This document shows positions 24,024 through 31,808 of a stretch of DNA of 64,000 bases, in pieces. Below the pieces are notes generated by a model. It made no database searches. It saw only the letters and a list, made by a program, of their open reading frames with translations, and was not told the origin of the DNA. The number at the start of each line of letters is the position of its first letter. Positions within the stretch are counted from its first letter, which is position 1. The DNA comes from Inquilinus sp. KBS0705 (GTDB lineage Bacteria > Bacteroidota > Bacteroidia > Sphingobacteriales > Sphingobacteriaceae): the NCBI GenBank assembly GCA_005938025.2, contig VCCI02000001.1, positions 248,001-312,000 of the forward strand. Reading direction: 5' to 3'. Position numbers and translations under genes: made by a program.

Positions 24024-26258
24024 TTGAAACCTTCATTTGCTTTTTTTGTCATTATCACCCTTACCTGTACACGGGTATTGGCTGGGCAGCAAAGCCCTGC
24101 AATTGATAGTTTAAAAAAGCAGATTGCACCAGCGGTATTATACCCCGATACTAACGCTGTTAATCGCCTAAACCAACTCGCCGAAGCTTATTTTGAATCG
24201 CAGCCGGATAGTACAGTGTATTATGCCAACGAGGCCATAAGGATTGCAAAACAGATTGATTATAAAAAAGGCATGGCCGCTGCCTATATACAACTGGCGC
24301 TGGTAAATACCTTTAAAAGTCAATATCAAGCATCGCAAAGCAATTTTAACAAGGCGGCACAGCTTTATCAACAGGTTAATAACCAGGCAGGCGTAAGCGA
24401 AGCGTATATAGGTCTTGGGCGTGTACAGGATTACCTGGGCAATTACGATAGCGCCATAGCTGTTTTTAACCGCGCGCTAAGCATCCGCCAAAAATTGCGC
24501 AATCGGCTTGATATTGCCCACTGTTATGCCATAATGGGCATTACTTACGATAATAAGGGCGAGTTAAGCAAGGCGCTTGATTACTATTTTAAATCGCTTA
24601 AAATTGATATTGAATATAAAGACGAACTGGCCGAAGCAGATAACTATAACAATATTGGTGTAGTACTGCAACACCTGGAGCTAAATGATAAAGCGCTCAT
24701 TTATTTTGATAAGGCGCTAAAAATATGGAAGCGGCAAAACGACCTGCAAGGGATTAGTACCATTTACCAAAACGTTGGCGAAGTGCTGATGGACAATAAG
24801 GATTATAAAGCGGCCTTTGCGCACTTTAGGCAGGCATCGGCAATTTACCATAAACTGGGCGATCAGGAAGGTATAAGCCTTATTTATTACAACTTTGGCT
24901 TATACCATTATTATACTAAACAGCCCGACTCGGCTATTTATTTTCTTAACCTGTCTTTACAATCGGCATCAAAAAACCAGATAAAATATAACAAGGCATA
25001 TGCTTACCTGGGCCTTGCCATGGTTTACAACCTGACAACTAATTATAAAAAAGCCTTAAGCAATGCCTTGTTGGCACAAACCATGGCTAACGACCTGGGC
25101 AGTATTAATGCCAAGGCCGATGCAACCCTGCAGGTAAGCAAAGCCTTTGCTGGGTTAAAACAGTTTGAAAAAGCATATGGCCAGCACCAGTTATATGTAG
25201 CCCTAACCGATAGCCTTAAAAACAGCGAAAGCGTACAGAAGCTCGTGTCGTATAATATGGCTTTAGATTTTGAAAAAAGCCAGGCAGCTGCCGTACGCCT
25301 TCAGCAACAAAAAGAGGTATATCTGCAACAAAAAATAACTCAAAAAACAACTGCTAACCTTATATACGCTGCAATAATTGTAATAATGGCCACCATGCTT
25401 GTTTTTTATTATAATGCCAAACGCAAGCAGCTTAAGGCTTACAAGTTAATAACCCAAAAAAACAACGAAGTGCAAAAGCAACAAGCCGATTTAAGGGTGC
25501 AGGCAGGCAAGTTAAACGAATTGAATATTTTAAAAGATCGCCTGATATCTGTTTTAGCGCACGACCTCCGCGCACCGCTTAGCACTCTAAGGGGCATGTT
25601 TTCGTTAATTACCACAAAGGATATCAGTCAGGCCGAATTTTCTGATATGGTACCTGTGGTATACGGTAAGCTAAGGCACACATCCGACTTTTTGGACACC
25701 CTGTTGTTTTGGATAAATAGCCAGGTTGACGATGTTATTATAACTACCAAAAGCTTTTGCCTGTGCGACCTGGTAAAACAGGAACTGGTGTATCTGGAAG
25801 ATCAGCTTAAGCGAAAAAACATTACCCCAGTCAATACCGTTTACTCAGGCCATATTGTTTTGGCTGACCCAAATTCTATCCGCATAGTTATTCATAACTA
25901 CTTAACCAATGCTATTAAGTTTTCTCACGAGAACAGCATTATCGAAATATCGGCAAAAATAATCGACGGCGAAAAAATAGACTTTAGTGTGAAAGACCAT
26001 GGCATGGGTTTGACACCGCAACAGCTTAACAGCCTGTTTAAAAGCAAACTTATCAGCAGCCCGGGTACACTAAACGAAGTAGGCACCGGCATGGGCCTGG
26101 TTTTTTGTAAAGATCTGATAGAAAAATATGATGGTACCATATGGGCAAAAAGCACATTAGGCCACGGAGCCGAGTTTGGCTTTACACTGGCTGCAGATAC
26201 CGAACAGATAAAAAAGGCCAAAAGTGTAGTTCCACCATCCGAAATTGAAAATCCGTAA
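24024..26258 (+). CDS. TPR-repeat sensor histidine kinase
   Basis: This 744-aa protein starts at TTG and has a signal peptide (residues 1-20, FAFFVIITLTCTRVLAG). About seven tetratricopeptide repeats (residues about 55-400) would lie in the periplasm, for example AIAVFNRALSIRQKL and ALDYYFKSLKI. One membrane span (about 448-465, LIYAAIIVIMATMLVFYY) and a coiled coil lead to the kinase core. His513 in LAHDLRAPL is the phosphoacceptor; NYLTNAIKF is the N box; KDHGMGL and GTGMGLVF are G boxes. No receiver domain is attached and no response regulator is adjacent, so its partner is encoded elsewhere. Confidence 0.92.
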   Translation: MKPSFAFFVIITLTCTRVLAGQQSPAIDSLKKQIAPAVLYPDTNAVNRLNQLAEAYFESQPDSTVYYANEAIRIAKQIDYKKGMAAAYIQLALVNTFKSQYQASQSNFNKAAQLYQQVNNQAGVSEAYIGLGRVQDYLGNYDSAIAVFNRALSIRQKLRNRLDIAHCYAIMGITYDNKGELSKALDYYFKSLKIDIEYKDELAEADNYNNIGVVLQHLELNDKALIYFDKALKIWKRQNDLQGISTIYQNVGEVLMDNKDYKAAFAHFRQASAIYHKLGDQEGISLIYYNFGLYHYYTKQPDSAIYFLNLSLQSASKNQIKYNKAYAYLGLAMVYNLTTNYKKALSNALLAQTMANDLGSINAKADATLQVSKAFAGLKQFEKAYGQHQLYVALTDSLKNSESVQKLVSYNMALDFEKSQAAAVRLQQQKEVYLQQKITQKTTANLIYAAIIVIMATMLVFYYNAKRKQLKAYKLITQKNNEVQKQQADLRVQAGKLNELNILKDRLISVLAHDLRAPLSTLRGMFSLITTKDISQAEFSDMVPVVYGKLRHTSDFLDTLLFWINSQVDDVIITTKSFCLCDLVKQELVYLEDQLKRKNITPVNTVYSGHIVLADPNSIRIVIHNYLTNAIKFSHENSIIEISAKIIDGEKIDFSVKDHGMGLTPQQLNSLFKSKLISSPGTLNEVGTGMGLVFCKDLIEKYDGTIWAKSTLGHGAEFGFTLAADTEQIKKAKSVVPPSEIENP

Positions 26259-26288
26259 TTCGAAATAACATCTTTCGCCTCCAAATCC

Positions 26289-26296
26289 TATCTTTG
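26289..26296 (+). promoter_or_regulatory. -7 box immediately upstream of pheT
   Basis: TATCTTTG lies 8 nt before the pheT ATG, exactly the arrangement seen at glyS. A matching -33 box is weak. The expected leader is a few nucleotides. Confidence 0.45.
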
Positions 26297-26304
26297 CCGT
26301 TATA

Positions 26305-28704
26305 ATGAAGATATCTTACAACTGGCTTAAAGAATTTATAGATACCAATAAAACTCCTCAAGAGCTGTCGACCATATTAACCGGTACCGGTTTAGAGGTA
26401 GAGAGCCTGGAGAAAGTACAGGCCGTACCCGGTGGGCTGGAGGGTTTGGTTATCGGTTATGTAAAAACCTGTATAGATCATCCAAACTCCGACCATTTGC
26501 ATTTAACTACGGTTGATGTTGGTGGGGCAGAGGACCTATCTATAGTATGCGGTGCTAAAAACGTTGCCGCCGGTCAAAAAGTAGTGGTAGCCACGGTAGG
26601 CACTACTGTATACCCAACAATAGGCGAGCCGTTTAAAATAAATAAATCAAAAATACGCGGCGAGGTGTCTGAAGGCATGATATGCGCCGAAGACGAAATA
26701 GGCCTGGGTACCGACCACGATGGCATTATGGTATTAGATGCCGATGCCCCCGTTGGCACAGCCGCTAATGACTACTTTAAACTGAACGATGATTATATGT
26801 ACGAGATAGGCTTAACGCCTAACCGTGCCGACGCCGCATCGCATTTGGGTACCGCGCGCGATATTGCCGCGTTCCTGAAGCTGGGCATCAAAAAACCGGA
26901 TGTATCGGCTTTTAAAGTAGATAATACCGATAGTAAAATAGAGGTAGTTGTTGAAAATGAACAAGCAAGTCCAAGATATTCAGGACTGACCATATCAGGT
27001 GTAGAGGTAAAGGAATCACCGCAGTGGTTAAAAGAGCGTTTAGCTGTAATAGGCGTGCGCAGTATTAATAACATTGTAGATGTTACCAACTATGTTTTGC
27101 ACGAACTTGGCCAGCCGCTACATGCGTTTGATGCCGCCGCTATAACCGGTAACAAGGTTATTGTAAAGAATGTAGCTGAAGGAACCATATTTAAAACGCT
27201 TGATGATGTAGACCGCAAACTAAGCGCCGATGATCTAATGATATGCAATGCTGATGAGGCAATGTGTATTGCGGGTGTGTTTGGCGGTGCCAAATCGGGC
27301 GTTAGCACGGCTACAAAAAGTATATTTTTAGAGAGCGCTTACTTTAACTCCGTATCGGTACGTAAAACGGCTAAAAGGCACGGCTTAAAAACTGATGCGT
27401 CATTCCGCTTTGAGCGCGGTACCGACCCGAATATGACCGTTTTTGCTTTGAAACGTGCGGCTTTGCTTATACAGCAGGTAGCAGGTGGCAAGGTATCGTC
27501 AGAGATATTTGACCATTACCCGGCACCGGTAGCGCCGTTTGAGGTAGAGATCACCTACAAAACCATTGACAGGCTGATAGGTAAGGCCATAGGCAAGGAT
27601 ACTATCAAAAGCATCATCACCGCATTGGATATAGCCATAGTGAATGAGACCGAAGACGGTATTTCCCTAAAAGTGCCCCCATACCGTGTAGATGTAACCC
27701 GCGATGTGGATGTGGTGGAGGAAATATTGCGCATTTACGGGTATAACAATATTGAGATACCTACGCAGATACGGGCATCGCTAAATAACTCGGTAAGGCC
27801 TGAAAAGGATACTGTGCAAAACCATATATCAGACATACTAAGTGCTAACGGCTTTAACGAGATATTGGCTAATTCGTTAACCAAGCTTAGCTACTCTGAT
27901 GCCCCCGAACACGCCGTTAAAATAGTGAACCCATTAAGCAGCGATTTGGATGTAATGCGCCAAAGCCTGTTGTTTTCGGGTTTAGAGGCTATCGCTTACA
28001 ATCAAAACCGCCGTGTTGCCGATTTAAAACTTTACGAATTTGGTAAGATATACAGCTTCGTAGATGGTAAATATATTGAAGCGCAACGCTTTTCGGTTTT
28101 CATGACGGGAGCTATCGCCGGCGAGCAGTGGAATCACAAACAAACCGCCGCCGGCTTTTACAACCTAAAGGCGATAGTAGATGGATTACTAAAAAAACTA
28201 AACATTACTGATTACACAGTAGACGATACAACCGCCAGCGGGCTTACCTACGGCCTGCAATACCTTCGCGGTAGTAAAGTATTGGTGAGCTTTGGCTCGG
28301 TTGCGCCAGCAGCTTTAAAAAAGGCCGATGTAGAGAAGGAAGTGTTTTATGCCGACTTTGATTTTGACGCGATATTAAAGCTGGTTCGCAAAAATGTTAT
28401 TATTTACCAGGAAGTATCAAAATTTCCTGCCGTAAGGCGCGATTTGAGTATGTTAATAGATAAATCGGTATCATTTGGCCAGTTAAAACAAATAGCGGTA
28501 AAAACCGATAAAAAGCTTTTAAAAGAAGTGAACGTATTTGACGTTTACCAGGGCGATAAACTGCCGGAGGGTAAAAAATCGTATGCGCTGAGCTTTATTT
28601 TGCAGGACACCGAAAAAACTTTAACAGATAAAGCGATTGATGCCCTGATGCAAAAATTAATTTATAATTTAGGCAAGGAAGCAGGAGCGGAGATAAGGAA
28701 GTAA
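26305..28704 (+). CDS. pheT: Phenylalanyl-tRNA synthetase beta subunit
   Basis: This 799-aa, full-length PheRS beta chain has an N-terminal tRNA-binding/EMAP-like domain (residues about 40-150, GYVKTCIDHPNSDHLHLTTVDVG), the B3/B4 editing domain with EIGLTPNRADAASHLG, the B5 domain (VPPYRVDVTRDVDVVEEILRI split across its core), and a C-terminal FDX-anticodon-binding domain (about 700-799, KFPAVRRDLSMLID). It pairs with PheS, which is not in the window. The next gene is 105 bp downstream on the same strand. Confidence 0.97.
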   Translation: MKISYNWLKEFIDTNKTPQELSTILTGTGLEVESLEKVQAVPGGLEGLVIGYVKTCIDHPNSDHLHLTTVDVGGAEDLSIVCGAKNVAAGQKVVVATVGTTVYPTIGEPFKINKSKIRGEVSEGMICAEDEIGLGTDHDGIMVLDADAPVGTAANDYFKLNDDYMYEIGLTPNRADAASHLGTARDIAAFLKLGIKKPDVSAFKVDNTDSKIEVVVENEQASPRYSGLTISGVEVKESPQWLKERLAVIGVRSINNIVDVTNYVLHELGQPLHAFDAAAITGNKVIVKNVAEGTIFKTLDDVDRKLSADDLMICNADEAMCIAGVFGGAKSGVSTATKSIFLESAYFNSVSVRKTAKRHGLKTDASFRFERGTDPNMTVFALKRAALLIQQVAGGKVSSEIFDHYPAPVAPFEVEITYKTIDRLIGKAIGKDTIKSIITALDIAIVNETEDGISLKVPPYRVDVTRDVDVVEEILRIYGYNNIEIPTQIRASLNNSVRPEKDTVQNHISDILSANGFNEILANSLTKLSYSDAPEHAVKIVNPLSSDLDVMRQSLLFSGLEAIAYNQNRRVADLKLYEFGKIYSFVDGKYIEAQRFSVFMTGAIAGEQWNHKQTAAGFYNLKAIVDGLLKKLNITDYTVDDTTASGLTYGLQYLRGSKVLVSFGSVAPAALKKADVEKEVFYADFDFDAILKLVRKNVIIYQEVSKFPAVRRDLSMLIDKSVSFGQLKQIAVKTDKKLLKEVNVFDVYQGDKLPEGKKSYALSFILQDTEKTLTDKAIDALMQKLIYNLGKEAGAEIRK

Positions 28705-28721
28705 ATTCTAAAACTTAAGTT

Positions 28722-28762
28722 CTAAACTCTAAAATTAGTTTCCTCTGAAACTTAGAGTTTAG
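28722..28762 (+). terminator. AT-rich hairpin after pheT
   Basis: CTAAACTCTAA (28722-28732) pairs with TTAGAGTTTAG (28752-28762); the arm sequence TTAGAGTTTAG recurs at 28787-28797, so alternative pairings exist. It lacks a clean T tract. It could be a weak terminator or one of the intergenic hairpin repeats of this genome. Confidence 0.4.
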
Positions 28763-28809
28763 TGTTTACTTTTTTAGAATTTAGTATTTAGAGTTTAGAA
28801 TTTTAATAA

Positions 28810-29100
28810 ATGGCCTCAACAGCAGAACAATTAAATAAAGTTGTAGAAAAAACCGAGCGCTTGATTGAGCTTTGTGCTGCTTTGCAGGAAGAAAATGACC
28901 TGCTTAAACTGGAAAGCGAGGCATTAAACGTGGCCCTTAAAGCCAGTACAAACAAAACAAAAGACCTTGAGGAGAAGCTTCGTGTATTGAAGCTGGCAAA
29001 GTCGTTTTCAGAAACAAATGAAAAAAGTGTTGACATTAAGCAAAAAATTAACGACTTTGTGCAGGAAATAGATAAGTGTATTGTATTGCTGAAAAAGTAA
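28810..29100 (+). CDS. Small coiled-coil protein upstream of zapA
   Basis: This 96-aa, highly charged, helical protein has heptad-like leucines through most of its length (LIELCAALQEENDLLKLESEAL, then KDLEEKLRVLKLAK, in two blocks). It has no signal or membrane span. It sits 21 bp upstream of zapA on the same strand, so it is probably co-expressed with a division protein. The size and coiled-coil content recall ZapB, which bridges ZapA to MatP in enterobacteria, but no sequence homology is claimed. A cell-division accessory role is inference from context. Confidence 0.8.
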   Translation: MASTAEQLNKVVEKTERLIELCAALQEENDLLKLESEALNVALKASTNKTKDLEEKLRVLKLAKSFSETNEKSVDIKQKINDFVQEIDKCIVLLKK

Positions 29101-29121
29101 TACAAAAAGTGAAAAGCTCAA

Positions 29122-29415
29122 ATGGGAGAAATCTCAATAAAAATAAATATTGCTGACAGAGTTTACCCCTTAAAGGTAAACATGGAAGAGGAAGAAATTA
29201 TACGACGGGCAGCCAAACTGATAAACGACCGCATAAAGGAGTATCAGGAAAATTATGCGGTTAGGGATAAACAGGATCTGCTTTCGATGTGTGTGCTGCA
29301 TTATGCAACATCATCATTAAAGGCAGATAAAAAGGTAACTACAGATGATTCTGAAGTATCGGAAAAGGTTTATCACTTAGATCATTTGCTGACTGAATTT
29401 TTTTCTAAACAATAA
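29122..29415 (+). CDS. zapA: Cell division protein ZapA
   Basis: This 97-aa protein begins MGEISIKINIADRVYPLKV, the short beta-hairpin head, followed by EEEIIRRAAKLINDRIKEYQ and a long helix, the ZapA layout. ZapA tetramers cross-link FtsZ protofilaments at midcell. Preceded by a small coiled-coil gene and followed by a structured RNA that looks like 6S RNA, an order that also occurs around zapA in enterobacteria. Confidence 0.9.
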   Translation: MGEISIKINIADRVYPLKVNMEEEEIIRRAAKLINDRIKEYQENYAVRDKQDLLSMCVLHYATSSLKADKKVTTDDSEVSEKVYHLDHLLTEFFSKQ

Positions 29416-29452
29416 CGTTCTTATACATACAAACAGAGCATTATTAAGATTT

Positions 29453-29619
29453 AACCGCAGTTAAATTTTAAGTTTCACTATTAAAAACTTAACGCTTCAA
29501 TATCTACGGATCAAAGAGGCATGCGTTGATCGTGAATTTTACGGTAACCCGTGATTCCTAACCATCCGACCAGAAGTTTTAACAATACATGACACTTAGA
29601 AGTTTAGTTGCGGTTTTTT
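29453..29619 (+). ncRNA. ssrS: Probable 6S RNA (SsrS)
   Basis: The 223-bp gap between zapA and rny folds into a long rod. The 5' segment 29453-29465 (AACCGCAGUUAAA) pairs with 29603-29615, and 29466-29473 pairs with 29594-29601 with one bulged G, giving about 21 closing pairs. Further in, AAAACTT near 29485 pairs with AAGTTTT near 29575. The middle can form two small hairpins (GATCAA/TTGATC and ACGG/CCGT). The basal stem is followed by seven T. A closed rod with an open internal bubble of about 165 nt next to zapA is what 6S RNA looks like; it inhibits housekeeping RNA polymerase by imitating an open promoter. Confidence 0.72.
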
Positions 29620-29638
29620 TATTTATATAACCTAAAAG

Positions 29639-31204
29639 ATGAACACATTCTTATACCTGATTATTGGGCTCCTTGTTGGTGTCCCCACCGGCATAGTCAT
29701 AGGTCGTTTCCTGCTGAGGAAACTTTTTAAAGACCAGGAAATTGGCGCCCAAAACAAAGTAAAAAAGATATTAAAAGAGGCAGAGAACAACGCCGAGATA
29801 TTAAAGAAGAACCGCCTTTTAGAAGCAAAAGAAAAGTTTTTGCAAATGAAGGCTGAACATGAGCAGGAAATAAATGCTAAAAACAACGTCCTTAACCAGC
29901 GCGAGAACGGTATTAAACAAAAGGAGCAATCCTTTAACCAAAAACTGGAGAACTTAAACCGTAAAGAAGCGGAGATTGATGGTGTACGCAAAAAGCTGGA
30001 GCAGCAAACCGAAATTGTTATTAAAAAACAAGAAGAGGTTGATATACTTAAAAATCAGCATGTGCAGCAGTTAGAAACCATAGCTGGCCTATCGGCCGAG
30101 GATGCTAAAAACCAACTGGTAGATAACCTGCGCGAAGAAGCACGTAGCAAGGCTATGGCGCAAATAAAAGATATTGTTGACGAAGCCAAGCTAACCGCTA
30201 CCAAAGAAGCTAAAAAGATAGTTATACAAACCATACAGCGTACCGCTACCGAAAGTGCCATTGAGAACACCGTATCAATATTTAATATAGAGAACGACGA
30301 GATAAAGGGCCGCATTATTGGTCGCGAGGGACGTAATATACGCGCGCTGGAAGCAGCAACCGGTATAGAAATTATTGTGGATGATACCCCTGAGGCTATT
30401 ATCCTATCGGGATTTGACCCGGTAAGACGCGAGATTGCCCGTTTGGCTATGCACCGTTTGGTAACAGATGGCCGTATACACCCTGCCCGTATTGAGGAAG
30501 TGGTAGCCAAAACTAAAAAGCAGATAGAGGAAGAAATTGTAGAGATAGGCGAACGCACCGTTATCGATCTTGGTATCAACGGGCTTCACCCTGAATTGAT
30601 AAGAATGGTGGGGCGTATGCGTTACCGTTCGTCATACGGGCAAAACCTGTTGCAGCACTCGCGAGAGGTTGCTAACTTTTGCGCTACTATGGCTGCCGAA
30701 TTAGGCCTTAACGTAAAACTGGCCAAACGCGCGGGCTTATTGCACGATATTGGTAAAGTACCTGATGATAACCCCGAACTGCCGCACGCTATATTAGGCA
30801 TGCAACTGGCCGAAAAATATAAAGAACACCCCGAAGTGTGTAACGCCATTGGCGCCCACCACGACGAGGTTGAGATGACATCAATGCTGTCGCCAATCAT
30901 ACAGGTGTGTGACGCTATATCAGGCGCAAGGCCGGGTGCACGCCGCGAGGTGGTAGAAAGTTACATTAAACGCTTAAAAGAGCTTGAGGAGCTTGCATTA
31001 TCGTACCCTGGCGTCGAAAAAACATTCGCTATACAGGCCGGCCGCGAGCTGCGTGTTGTAGTAGAAAGCGAAAAAATATCTGATGCACAGTCGGAAATAC
31101 TGGCGGCAGATATATCAAACCGTATACAAACAGAAATGACCTACCCTGGCCAGATAAAGGTGACCGTAATACGCGAAACCCGCTCGGTAGCATTTGCTAA
31201 ATAA
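29639..31204 (+). CDS. rny: Ribonuclease Y
   Basis: This 521-aa, full-length RNase Y has an N-terminal membrane anchor (residues 1-22), a long charged coiled coil (about 30-200), a KH RNA-binding domain with [16 protein letters not shown], and an HD phosphohydrolase domain with the metal pair at about residues 368-369 (GLLHDIGKV) plus HSREVA and HHDEVE. It starts mRNA decay by endonucleolytic cleavage at the inner membrane. It is preceded by the probable 6S RNA and followed by a strong terminator. Confidence 0.96.
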   Translation: MNTFLYLIIGLLVGVPTGIVIGRFLLRKLFKDQEIGAQNKVKKILKEAENNAEILKKNRLLEAKEKFLQMKAEHEQEINAKNNVLNQRENGIKQKEQSFNQKLENLNRKEAEIDGVRKKLEQQTEIVIKKQEEVDILKNQHVQQLETIAGLSAEDAKNQLVDNLREEARSKAMAQIKDIVDEAKLTATKEAKKIVIQTIQRTATESAIENTVSIFNIENDEIKGRIIGREGRNIRALEAATGIEIIVDDTPEAIILSGFDPVRREIARLAMHRLVTDGRIHPARIEEVVAKTKKQIEEEIVEIGERTVIDLGINGLHPELIRMVGRMRYRSSYGQNLLQHSREVANFCATMAAELGLNVKLAKRAGLLHDIGKVPDDNPELPHAILGMQLAEKYKEHPEVCNAIGAHHDEVEMTSMLSPIIQVCDAISGARPGARREVVESYIKRLKELEELALSYPGVEKTFAIQAGRELRVVVESEKISDAQSEILAADISNRIQTEMTYPGQIKVTVIRETRSVAFAK

Positions 31205-31221
31205 TTAAAAGCCTCACCAAA

Positions 31222-31248
31222 CCCTCTCCTCAAGGAGAGGGCTTTTTT
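31222..31248 (+). terminator. Terminator after rny
   Basis: CCCTCTCCT (31222-31230) pairs with AGGAGAGGG (31233-31241), followed by CTTTTTTG. It lies 18 bp after the rny stop. Confidence 0.85.
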
Positions 31249-31259
31249 GTTTTAGGACC

Positions 31260-31793
31260 ATGGCTAAATCAAATTTTAAAGAAATAAAACTTACTCCAAC
31301 AGAAGAATTGCGCCCTATAGAGGTGTACTTTAAGCGCCTGGACGATACTCACCAAAACCCAACCAACCGCCTGCTGGCCTGGTTATGTGTGCCCTTGTTG
31401 GTATTTGGCCTGTTTGGTATAGCCTGGGGCTTGCCATTCCCTAATTTACAGTTTATGGGGCCTTACAATGTGTATTTTAACTGGGCATCGTTTTTTATAG
31501 CGTTCGCGGTATACTTTTACCTTAAACTATCGCCTCTTTTGTCTTATTTCTTTCTGTTTGTGCTAATGGTGTTTAGCTACGGGGTAATGAGGCTTGCCGG
31601 ATGGCAACAAGCCGGCGGCATACCCTTATGGATATTAAGTTGCTTGATAACACTGTTTGCCTTGGGCGGCCTGTATATAGGTAGCCAAATGGAAGCTAAA
31701 AGGCAATCGTTAAAAACTACGGCCGAATTAGTACTCGTTAGCCCACTTTGGGTGCTTTATACCGCATTAAAACGGTTTAAGATAAAGTATTAA
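31260..31793 (+). CDS. DUF962 / Mpo1-like membrane protein
   Basis: This 177-aa protein begins with a soluble stretch containing YFKRLDDTHQNPTNRLLAWLCVP, which resembles the Y-x(n)-H-x-N-x-x-N-R core of DUF962 (yeast Mpo1, a dioxygenase acting on 2-hydroxy fatty acids). The second conserved His of the core (LxH after NR) is Ala-Trp here, so catalysis is doubtful. Four hydrophobic segments follow. It lies just after the rny terminator and faces the convergent acyltransferase gene. Confidence 0.6.
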   Translation: MAKSNFKEIKLTPTEELRPIEVYFKRLDDTHQNPTNRLLAWLCVPLLVFGLFGIAWGLPFPNLQFMGPYNVYFNWASFFIAFAVYFYLKLSPLLSYFFLFVLMVFSYGVMRLAGWQQAGGIPLWILSCLITLFALGGLYIGSQMEAKRQSLKTTAELVLVSPLWVLYTALKRFKIKY

Positions 31794-31808
31794 TCAATGG
31801 CAGATATC

